Assembly: GCF_004912135.1 (NCBI RefSeq)
Contig: NZ_STGU01000001.1
Location: 434,001-498,000, forward strand
DNA from: Rhizobium rosettiformans W3
GTDB lineage: Bacteria > Pseudomonadota > Alphaproteobacteria > Rhizobiales > Rhizobiaceae
Length of the DNA stretch: 64,000 nt
Direction of reading: 5' to 3'
Part shown: piece by piece, positions 57,751 through 64,000 of the stretch
Numbering within the stretch: the stretch's first letter is position 1
Layout of the letters: every line of letters begins with the position of its first letter
Notes under the pieces: model-generated
Told to the model about the DNA's origin: nothing
Database searches by the model: none
Seen by the model: the letters and a program-made list of their open reading frames with translations, nothing else
Made by a program: the position numbers and the translations under genes

Positions 57751-59397
57751 ATGCAGGAATTCGACGTCATCGTCATCGGAGGTGGCCTTGCCGGCCTCGT
57801 CGCCGCCACGGAGGCGGTTGATCGCGGCCTGAGCGTCGGGCTGATCGATCAGGAGGGCGAGCAGAACCTGGGTGGTCAGGCTTTCTGGTCCCTTGGCGGG
57901 CTCTTCTTCGTCGATAGTCCCGAGCAGCGCCGGATGGGCATTCGCGACAGCCTGGAGCTTGCCCGGCAGGATTGGTTGGGCTCGGCCGCTTTCGATCGCA
58001 CGGAGGATTTCTGGCCGCGCCAATGGGCCGAAGCCTATTTGCAGTTTGCAGCGGGGGAAAAGCGCAGCTGGCTGAAAAGCCAGGGTGTCGGCTGGTTTCC
58101 CGTCGTCGGCTGGGCCGAGCGCGGCGGTGGGCATGCCGACGGGCATGGCAACTCCGTGCCGCGCTTCCATGTGACCTGGGGCACTGGCCCCGGTGTCCTT
58201 GCGCCCTTTATCCGGCGTGCCCAGGCTGCTGCCGAGGCGGGCAAGCTGACCTTCCTCTTCCGTCACCAGGTGGACCGGCTGATTACGACCAATGGCGCAA
58301 TCACGGGCGCTTCCGGTCAGCTACTTGCCGGTGACGCCACGCCCCGCGGTGCCACCAGCTCGCGCAATGTCGTCGGCGAGTTCGAGGTGAGGGCAGGGGC
58401 CGTCATCGTGGCTTCCGGCGGTATCGGCGGCAATCACGACCTCGTCCGCAAGAGCTGGCCCACCAATCGCCTCGGACCGGCGCCCAAGCAGATGGTCGCT
58501 GGCGTGCCGGCCCATGTCGATGGCCGCATGCTATCAATCACCCAGGCGGCCGGTGGCGAGGTCATCAATGGTGACCGGATGTGGCACTATACCGAGGGGC
58601 TCAAGAACTGGGACCCGATCTGGCCGAACCATGGCATCCGTATTCTGCCGGGGCCTTCGTCCTTCTGGTGCGATGCCGATGGCCATCGCTTCCCCGCACC
58701 GGCGATGCCGGGCTTCGACACGCTCGGCACGCTGAAGGCCATCCGCGCCCGCGGGCACGACTATTCCTGGTTCATCCTCAACAAGGCGATCATCAAGAAG
58801 GAGTTCGCCCTCTCGGGATCTGAGCAGAACCCGGATCTGACCGACAAGAACATTCCGCTGCTCCTGAAACGCCTCGGCAAGAACCCGCCGGGGCCCGTGC
58901 AGGCCTTCATGGACAAGGGCGAGGACTTTGTGGTCAGGGACAATCTGGAGGATCTTGTTGCCGGCATGAACGAGCTGACCGGCGAGCATCGGCTGGGCGT
59001 GCATCATGTCCGGGCGCAGATCGAGGCGCGTGACCGGGAGATGGAAAACAGCTTCTCCAAGGACGCGCAGGTCGTGGCGATCCGCGGCGCGCGCAACTAT
59101 CTCGGCGACAAGCTGATGCGCACGGCCAAGCCGCATCGGCTGCTCGATCCGGCGGCCGGTCCGCTGATCGGCGTCAGGCTGCATATCCTGACGCGAAAGA
59201 CACTGGGTGGCCTGCACACGGATCTCGAAGGGCGCGTGTTGAACCGGGAAAACAAGCCGGTGCCGGGGCTTTATGCGGCCGGCGAAGTCTCGGGCTTCGG
59301 CGGTGGCGGCATGCATGGTTACAACGCGCTCGAGGGCACCTTCCTCGGCGGTTGCCTGTTCTCCGGTCGCGTGGCGGGGCGTAGCGTCGGGCGCTGA
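57751..59397 (+). CDS. FAD-binding dehydrogenase, 3-ketosteroid dehydrogenase-like
   Basis: A 548-residue flavoprotein with the FAD motif VIVIGGGLAGLVAATEA at the N-terminus, GGQAFWSLGG, ASGGIGGNHDL, and a C-terminal GEVSGFGGGGMHGYNALEGTFLGG. It belongs to the fumarate reductase/3-ketosteroid-1-dehydrogenase superfamily. The natural substrate is unknown, because no steroid genes are nearby. ATG 57751 has GGAGGA about nine bases upstream. Confidence 0.88.
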   Translation: MQEFDVIVIGGGLAGLVAATEAVDRGLSVGLIDQEGEQNLGGQAFWSLGGLFFVDSPEQRRMGIRDSLELARQDWLGSAAFDRTEDFWPRQWAEAYLQFAAGEKRSWLKSQGVGWFPVVGWAERGGGHADGHGNSVPRFHVTWGTGPGVLAPFIRRAQAAAEAGKLTFLFRHQVDRLITTNGAITGASGQLLAGDATPRGATSSRNVVGEFEVRAGAVIVASGGIGGNHDLVRKSWPTNRLGPAPKQMVAGVPAHVDGRMLSITQAAGGEVINGDRMWHYTEGLKNWDPIWPNHGIRILPGPSSFWCDADGHRFPAPAMPGFDTLGTLKAIRARGHDYSWFILNKAIIKKEFALSGSEQNPDLTDKNIPLLLKRLGKNPPGPVQAFMDKGEDFVVRDNLEDLVAGMNELTGEHRLGVHHVRAQIEARDREMENSFSKDAQVVAIRGARNYLGDKLMRTAKPHRLLDPAAGPLIGVRLHILTRKTLGGLHTDLEGRVLNRENKPVPGLYAAGEVSGFGGGGMHGYNALEGTFLGGCLFSGRVAGRSVGR

Positions 59398-59409
59398 GCC
59401 CGACAGAGC

Positions 59410-61212
59410 TTACTGTGCGGCGGCGGTAAAGTCGCGGCCGCCGGTCTCGAACTGCAGGCGGGCGAGCTTGGCATAAAGGCCACCCTGCTGGATCAGGCTC
59501 TGATGCGTGCCCTCTTCGACGATGCGGCCATCATCGAGTACGAGGATGCGGTCCGCCTTCAGCACGGTCGCCAGGCGATGGGCGATGACGATGGTGGTGC
59601 GGTCGCGCATCAGGCCGTCGAGTGCCTTCTGGACGAGCGTTTCGCTCTCGGCGTCGAGGGCCGAGGTCGCCTCGTCGAGCAGCAGTAGCGGTGCATCGCG
59701 CAGCAAGGCGCGGGCGATCGCGATGCGCTGACGCTGCCCGCCCGAGAGCGTGACACCGCGTTCGCCGACGATGGTGTCGAAGCCGTTCTCCAGCCGACTG
59801 ATGAACTCGCTGGCCTGGGCGGCTTCCGCTGCCGCCTCCACCATGCCGCGGCAGGCGTTGGGTGTGCCGAAGGCGATGTTGTCATGAATCGAGGAGGCGA
59901 AGATCGTCGTGTCCTGGGGCACGATCGCAATCCGCTGCCGAACGGCGTGGGGATCAGCCTCGCGGATATCGACGCCGTCGAGGCGGATCGTCCCGGAGGC
60001 CGGATCGTAGAAGCGGAGGATCAGCGAGAAGATGGTGCTCTTGCCAGCCCCGGAGGGGCCAACGATGGCGACGGTTTCGCCATGGGCAACGGTGAAGGAG
60101 AGACCATTGAGCGCCGATTTGGTCTTCGCCGAGGGGTAGGAGAAGTGCACGTCCTGAAAGGCGATGCTGCCCTGAGCCGGGTCCGGCAAGGCCTTGGGAT
60201 TGGCAGGGGCGGCGATTGCCGGATGCTCGGCGAGAAGCTCATGCAGACGCTCTGCGGCGCCGGCGGCCTGGGAGAGTTCGCCCCAGACTTCCGACAGTGT
60301 GCCGAGCGAGCCTGCGGCGATCAGGGAATAGAGGAGGAACTGGCCAAGCGTGCCGCCGCTCATGGTGCCGGCGAGAACACTCTGGGCGCCGTACCAGAGG
60401 ACGCCGACAACGCTGCCGAAGACGAGCGCAATCGCAACGCCGGTCAAAAGCGCGCGGGAGCGGATGGCAGAACGGGCGGCTTCATAGGCGCTTTCCACGG
60501 AACCGAAGTAGCGGCCGCGCGCGGCCTCTTCGGCATTGAAGGCCTGAAGCGTGCGTGCGGCACCGATGACTTCGCCGGCATAGGACGAGGCTTCGGCCAG
60601 CGTGTCCTGGGCGGCGCGGGAGCGCTGACGCACCGAGCGGCCGAAGCCGACAAGCGGGAAGACGATGACCGGAATGGCGGCCAGCACCATGATCGACAGC
60701 TTCGGGCTCGTCGCGATCATCATGACGACGGCGCCGAGACAGAGGATCGTGTTGCGCAGCGCAAGCGATGCTGTCGCGCCGACGGCGGACTTCAGCTGAG
60801 TCGTGTCAGCGGTCAGGCGCGAGACGATTTCGCCCGACTGGTTGATGTCGAAGAAGGAGGGGGAGAGCTTCGTGACATGGGCGAAGACGTCACGGCGCAG
60901 GTCGGCGACCACGCGCTCACCGATGGTGATGACGTAGTAGTAGCGAAGGGCGCTGGCGATCGCGAGAACGAGCGCCATGACGATCATCATGGCGAAGTAT
61001 TTGTTGATGAATTCACTGTCGGAAGCCTGGAAACCGTGGTCCAGCATGCGACGGATGGCAATCGGCAGGGCCAGCGTGGTGGCGGCTGCAAGGCCAAGGA
61101 AGATCAGCGCGCCGGCCACTAGACCTCTATAGCGCTTCAGATAGGGAAAGAGACTGGTGAGAGGCTTCAGAGTGCGGCGTTTCTTGTCTGTGTTTTCAGC
61201 TTCCGAGGTCAC
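59410..61212 (-). CDS. ABC exporter with fused membrane and ATPase domains (MsbA-like)
   Basis: A 600-residue half-transporter: six membrane helices in the first 320 residues, then an ATPase domain with Walker A GPSGAGKST, signature LSGGQRQRIAIARA, Walker B LLLLDEATSALD, and an H-loop in IVIAHRL. Homologues export lipids or small molecules as homodimers. Start GTG 61212 has AAGGAG nine bases upstream. The ATG in between is out of frame. Confidence 0.92.
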   Translation of the reverse strand: MTSEAENTDKKRRTLKPLTSLFPYLKRYRGLVAGALIFLGLAAATTLALPIAIRRMLDHGFQASDSEFINKYFAMMIVMALVLAIASALRYYYVITIGERVVADLRRDVFAHVTKLSPSFFDINQSGEIVSRLTADTTQLKSAVGATASLALRNTILCLGAVVMMIATSPKLSIMVLAAIPVIVFPLVGFGRSVRQRSRAAQDTLAEASSYAGEVIGAARTLQAFNAEEAARGRYFGSVESAYEAARSAIRSRALLTGVAIALVFGSVVGVLWYGAQSVLAGTMSGGTLGQFLLYSLIAAGSLGTLSEVWGELSQAAGAAERLHELLAEHPAIAAPANPKALPDPAQGSIAFQDVHFSYPSAKTKSALNGLSFTVAHGETVAIVGPSGAGKSTIFSLILRFYDPASGTIRLDGVDIREADPHAVRQRIAIVPQDTTIFASSIHDNIAFGTPNACRGMVEAAAEAAQASEFISRLENGFDTIVGERGVTLSGGQRQRIAIARALLRDAPLLLLDEATSALDAESETLVQKALDGLMRDRTTIVIAHRLATVLKADRILVLDDGRIVEEGTHQSLIQQGGLYAKLARLQFETGGRDFTAAAQ

Positions 61213-61400
61213 TCTGTCATGCTCCTTCAACGCATACCGGCTTTCACGCCATGGCACTTGTTATCCCTGCGCCCTTCATGTATAGGCACGGCATCGAATT
61301 GGGAAGCCGTAGCCCATAAGGACTGCGGCTTCATCTATTGAATAGGTTCTGCCGAGGCAATTGCGGCATATGGACCCCACGGCACAGCAGGAATAGAGCG

Positions 61401-61622
61401 ATGAAGGCTGACATCCATCCCGACTACCACGTCATCAAGGTCGTCATGACCGATGGCACCGAATACGAAACCCGTTCGACCTGGGGTTCCGAGGGCGCAG
61501 TGATGAACCTCGAAATCGACCCGAAGTCGCATCCGGCCTGGACCGGTGGTAACCAGCAGCTGCTGGACCGCGGTGGTCGCGTTTCCAAGTTCAACAAGCG
61601 CTTCGGCGGCCTCGGCCTCTAA
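61401..61622 (+). CDS. rpmE: 50S ribosomal protein L31
   Basis: A 73-residue protein, [19 protein letters not shown], then [19 protein letters not shown]. It lacks the CxxC zinc site, the usual form in Rhizobiales. It is a single gene with its own terminator, divergent from the ABC exporter. Confidence 0.97.
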   Translation: MKADIHPDYHVIKVVMTDGTEYETRSTWGSEGAVMNLEIDPKSHPAWTGGNQQLLDRGGRVSKFNKRFGGLGL

Positions 61623-61645
61623 TCGCTTCGGACGATCTGCATACA

Positions 61646-61673
61646 AAAAGCCCGGCTTCGTGCCGGGCTTTTT
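61646..61673. terminator. rpmE / patatin bidirectional terminator
   Basis: AAAAGCCCGGC and GCCGGGCTTTTT form a strong stem with a TTCGT loop between the rpmE stop and the convergent patatin gene. Confidence 0.88.
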
Positions 61674-61700
61674 GCGTTGAGGCTCAGGGAATGAAGCGTC

Positions 61701-62768
61701 TCAGATGGCGCCCAGCCGGTCAGCGATCTCCTCGAGTGCCAGATCGTGCTTCTCAGCCAGTGTGAGACCAAAGCGCTCGAGTTTGGCTATGTTCTCCGGC
61801 GTCGCGTCGTCCAGAGCGTCATTGACGCCGACCAGCGGCGCATCCAGCCGGACATAGTTCAGCCGTTTGCGATTGCCCGTCGTCACCGCTGTTGCCCCGT
61901 CGGCAAAACTGGGCGGCTCGGCGTTGAGCAGCTTGTTCAGCTGGTAGGATGTCGTGCTGGACTGTCCCTGCATCAGGACCGAGATCAGCGGTGTGTCGTT
62001 TGCCGGACTGATCCAGCCGCCGGCGCCCCAGCCCTTGGCCTGCTGATAGGGGATCGGGCGGTTCGCCGAGCCGGTGCCAAGCGAGAGGATGACGATCTCG
62101 TTGCCCTTGTCGAGCCAGCCGAGCTTGCAGCCCTCCACATAGGCCGCCATCGCCGGATCATTGGCGAACACGCCGCCATCGATCAGCGGCAGCGCCGGGA
62201 TCTGTCCGTGGCTTTCCTTGGCGAGATTCTCGACCAGTGCGGGTTCGAAGTAAGTTGGCGCTGCCGAGGAGCCGCGCACCGCCTGCCAGAAGCGGAAACG
62301 TTCGTGATCCTTGTCGGCATTGGTCATGAAGACCGCCCGGCGCGCCTGGATGTCGTAAGCCGTGATCAGCACTTTGGTCAGCGCGTCTTTGATCTCGCTC
62401 TTTTCACCCAGCATCTGTCGCAGGATCTTCTCCAGCGGTGCTGCGTCATAGCGTTCCTCGAACAGTCCGCCGAAGTTCGCGAGTTTGCGGAAAAGGCCGA
62501 TGTTGAAGATCTCGGCGCCCTTGCGCTTGTAAAGGTCGAGCAGTGTCGTCGGGTCGGCGGCCGGCTCGTCTGGTTTCCCTGGCTTCGGACAGGTCAAACC
62601 CGCGGCGATGATCGCACCGGTCGATGTACCGGCGATCATGTGGAAGTAGCGATGCAGTGGCAGTCGCTTGTCACGCTTTTCAAGTTTGTTTTTCAGCACC
62701 GTGAGTATGGCTGCCGGGATGGTGCCCCTGATCCCGCCGCCATCAATCGAAAGAATGAACCGTGTCAT
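61701..62768 (-). CDS. Patatin-like phospholipase
   Basis: A 355-residue patatin with the oxyanion motif GGGIRG at 10-15, nucleophile S49 in GTSTG and the dyad D197 in LIDGGVF. It should cleave acyl chains from phospholipids. It resembles the CapV effector of CBASS phage defence and CBASS-like patatins, but no cyclic-nucleotide synthase (CD-NTase) gene is present in the window. ATG 62768 follows GGGGGAG. TTG 62774 is less likely. Confidence 0.9.
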   Translation of the reverse strand: MTRFILSIDGGGIRGTIPAAILTVLKNKLEKRDKRLPLHRYFHMIAGTSTGAIIAAGLTCPKPGKPDEPAADPTTLLDLYKRKGAEIFNIGLFRKLANFGGLFEERYDAAPLEKILRQMLGEKSEIKDALTKVLITAYDIQARRAVFMTNADKDHERFRFWQAVRGSSAAPTYFEPALVENLAKESHGQIPALPLIDGGVFANDPAMAAYVEGCKLGWLDKGNEIVILSLGTGSANRPIPYQQAKGWGAGGWISPANDTPLISVLMQGQSSTTSYQLNKLLNAEPPSFADGATAVTTGNRKRLNYVRLDAPLVGVNDALDDATPENIAKLERFGLTLAEKHDLALEEIADRLGAI

Positions 62769-62857
62769 GCTCAACTCCCCCTTTTAAGAGAATTGTTGCA
62801 TATTATTCAGGGTTGTAAATGCTCTTCTTGCAACCTTTTGAAAGCGCACATGAAAAA

Positions 62858-62882
62858 CCCGGCTCAGCTTGCGCTGGCCGGG
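62858..62882 (-). terminator. rcdA terminator
   Basis: CCCGGC and GCCGGG, with further CAGC/GCTG pairing across one bulge and a TTGC loop, followed by TTTTT on the minus strand, 26 bases after the rcdA stop. Confidence 0.75.
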
Positions 62883-62907
62883 CTAAAATGGTGCTTTTTT
62901 AGATCAA

Positions 62908-63423
62908 TCAGCCTGCGTTGAAGGCGGTGCGCAGCAGGTTGAGCTGTGCCTGGACGCTGTTTTCGTTGTCCGGCTGGAACTCTTCCTCGGATGGGCGGTA
63001 GATTTCACGGTCGAGCAGGGCGATGCGGTTCTGCAGGCGGAGCGAACGCTCGACGAGATCACGGAAGGCTTCCGGCAGGTCGTTCCAACCTGGAGCGGCA
63101 CGGTCGACGTTGAAGCCGTCGAGGCGGACCTTGCTCTTTTCGGAGATCACCTGGTCGCGGCTCATCTCGCCGTTGTTGACGGCGCGCTGCAGAAGAAGCC
63201 AGGAGGCCATCTGCATCAGGCGGGTCGTCAGGCGCATCGACTCGGCAGCATAAAGCACAGAGGCCTGGCGCGGCAGAACCTTGGCGGCTGCGCGGCCGGG
63301 GCCGTCGAGATAAGCGGCAGTTTCTTCAACCAGTCCCATGCCTTCAGCATAGGTCGACTTGAACTGGCTGGACGCTGCCACACGACCGGCAAAGCTAACC
63401 GTATTCACACCGAGTTCAGACAT
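62908..63423 (-). CDS. rcdA: RcdA-type (DUF1465) ClpXP adaptor
   Basis: A 171-residue helical protein of DUF1465, with TYAEGMGLVEETAAYLDGPGR, LRLQNRIALLDREIY and a disordered end. In Caulobacter RcdA binds CpdR-primed ClpXP and delivers substrates such as TacA, and with PopA also CtrA. In Sinorhizobium it is essential for CtrA turnover. A CtrA-type box lies 117 bases upstream. The start is ATG 63423. Confidence 0.92.
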   Translation of the reverse strand: MSELGVNTVSFAGRVAASSQFKSTYAEGMGLVEETAAYLDGPGRAAAKVLPRQASVLYAAESMRLTTRLMQMASWLLLQRAVNNGEMSRDQVISEKSKVRLDGFNVDRAAPGWNDLPEAFRDLVERSLRLQNRIALLDREIYRPSEEEFQPDNENSVQAQLNLLRTAFNAG

Positions 63424-63539
63424 GGATGTTTCCCTGTAAACGCATCACTTAGGCATGTAACGACAGCGCTACGAACTTGTTCCTGCCGCATTTTGTGAGG
63501 CTACGATGCTACCAATAGCCCAAATCCGCAAGGCGAAAC

Positions 63540-63554
63540 TTAAGGAAGGGTTAA
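63540..63554 (-). promoter_or_regulatory. CtrA-type binding site upstream of rcdA
   Basis: TTAA-N7-TTAA, the full CtrA consensus, lies at 63540-63554 (minus strand TTAACCCTTCCTTAAG), 117 bases before the rcdA ATG. In Caulobacter rcdA is reported as CtrA-controlled, so a CtrA-RcdA feedback loop is likely. Confidence 0.6.
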
Positions 63555-63590
63555 TTCCCACAATTTCGTGAAACCTTTGGCCGTTTGGAC

Positions 63591-63686
63591 AAAAAAAGAG
63601 CCGCAAATGCGGCTCTCAAGGTAAAACAGGGAGAAAAATCAGACCACGCCCAAAGAGGAAATCGCCTGAATCCAGGAGCTCTGGAT
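63591..63686 (-). ncRNA. Candidate sRNA between DUF1192 gene and rcdA
   Basis: On the minus strand CTTGCC (63720-63715) and TAATCT (63698-63693) form a promoter-like pair with 16-base spacing. The predicted start 63686 is the first base of a 6-bp hairpin (63670-63675/63681-63686). C/U-rich stretches with UUCCUCUU and UUCUCCCU follow, then a terminator (stem 63598-63605/63608-63615, seven T). The plan resembles the mmgR-like RNA at 1931-2010. It might instead be only the DUF1192 gene's trailer and terminator. Confidence 0.45.
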
Positions 63687-63775
63687 GAGGGCAGATTAGG
63701 CTAAAATGCTTAACGGCAAGTAAACGGAAAATTGAAAGATGGTTCTTTCGGGAGCGGTTCTGTAGAATTCACCCT

Positions 63776-63970
63776 CTATACTTTGGGGCTGAACAGGCTG
63801 TCTGCCGCCTTCCGGCCCGCCTCCTTGAGGTCGATCTCGCGACTCAGTCGCGCGATCTCGTCTTGCAGAAGCGTGATTCGATGCCGCAACTCGTCGGCGG
63901 AGATGCTGGACAGGTCACAGCCCAGCTCGTGGCTGGTGCTGCGTTTGCGAGGGTCTTCATCGATGATCAT
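63776..63970 (-). CDS. DUF1192-family small protein
   Basis: A 64-residue helical protein (SSISADELRHRITLLQDEIARL and REIDLKEAGRKAAD, DUF1192 pattern). The family is confined to alphaproteobacteria and usually sits beside rcdA, as here. Its function is unknown. It is preceded by 30 bases of sequence to the window edge with no visible gene. Confidence 0.85.
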   Translation of the reverse strand: MIIDEDPRKRSTSHELGCDLSSISADELRHRITLLQDEIARLSREIDLKEAGRKAADSLFSPKV

Positions 63971-64000
63971 GCGCGTGCCTCCATCGGCTCATTCTCGTCG

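Noticed and set aside
61701..62768. Calling the patatin gene a CBASS operon
   Set aside because: No CD-NTase, ubiquitin-like or HORMA/TRIP13 gene is within the window.

Overview
The window reads as a piece of the main chromosome of an alphaproteobacterium of the Rhizobiaceae (Rhizobium/Agrobacterium/Sinorhizobium relatives). The sequence is GC-rich with short intergenic gaps. Diagnostic genes include CpdR, RcdA and GapR (alphaproteobacterial cell-cycle and chromosome proteins), a Brucella-type Omp10 lipoprotein, homospermidine synthase, a DUF1036-pyruvate kinase pair, and an MmgR/suhB-type small RNA beside an inositol-monophosphatase-family gene. I see no rRNA, prophage, transposon, insertion sequence or CRISPR array. 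One tRNA (Val-GAC) is present.

Layout. 0-4 kb: tRNA-Val, cpdR, an N-formylglutamate amidohydrolase, the mmgR-like sRNA, a HisN-like phosphatase and a lysophospholipase-like hydrolase. 4.2-7.6 kb: a heat-shock hsp20 gene with an RpoH-type promoter and a ROSE-like leader, convergent with a bufABCD operon. That operon encodes a DUF2282 precursor, its DUF692/MNIO modifying enzyme, a DUF2063 partner and a DoxX membrane protein, the gene set of copper-sequestering 'bufferin' RiPPs. 7.7-15.5 kb: threonine aldolase, then gltB, an unlisted 56-residue membrane protein, and gltD (glutamate synthase). 15.6-23.4 kb: envelope genes (SGNH protein, MltB-type transglycosylase, galU, an outer-membrane barrel, kdsD, NfeD/SPFH pair). 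23.5-26.2 kb: a chemoreceptor with a CheR/CheB-tether pentapeptide and a separate periplasmic PDC-domain protein. 26.6-32 kb: hemH, a 5'-nucleotidase with a LysM domain, omp10 and hss. 32-37.5 kb: a heme-dependent N-demethylase, hicAB, a YciI-like gene, pabC/pabB and pepF. 37.7-45 kb: an NtrC-family regulator without the GAFTGA loop, a DUF882 protein, gapR, DUF1244, a second N-formylglutamate amidohydrolase, and DUF1036-pyk. 45-51.3 kb: an alpha/beta hydrolase, a BrnT-HTH pair, a TPR protein, rpmJ, purEK, two small DUF465 genes, an ArsR regulator and a TauE permease. 51.4-59.4 kb: a rightward run of a ThiE-like protein, a Sel1 protein, an MgtC-like transporter, suhB, a MotA/TolQ-like plus OmpA-like pair and an FAD dehydrogenase. 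59.4-64 kb: an MsbA-like ABC exporter, rpmE, an orphan patatin, rcdA with a CtrA box, a possible second sRNA and a DUF1192 gene.

The most interesting parts are regulatory. The bufA leader can fold so that a perfect 10-base arm hides the ribosome binding site, and an 11-bp hairpin separates bufA from bufB. This suggests post-transcriptional control of a copper-buffering RiPP. The window also holds both CpdR and RcdA, two adaptors of the same ClpXP pathway. Function names rest on recognition of protein families and motifs by eye. No database search was run.
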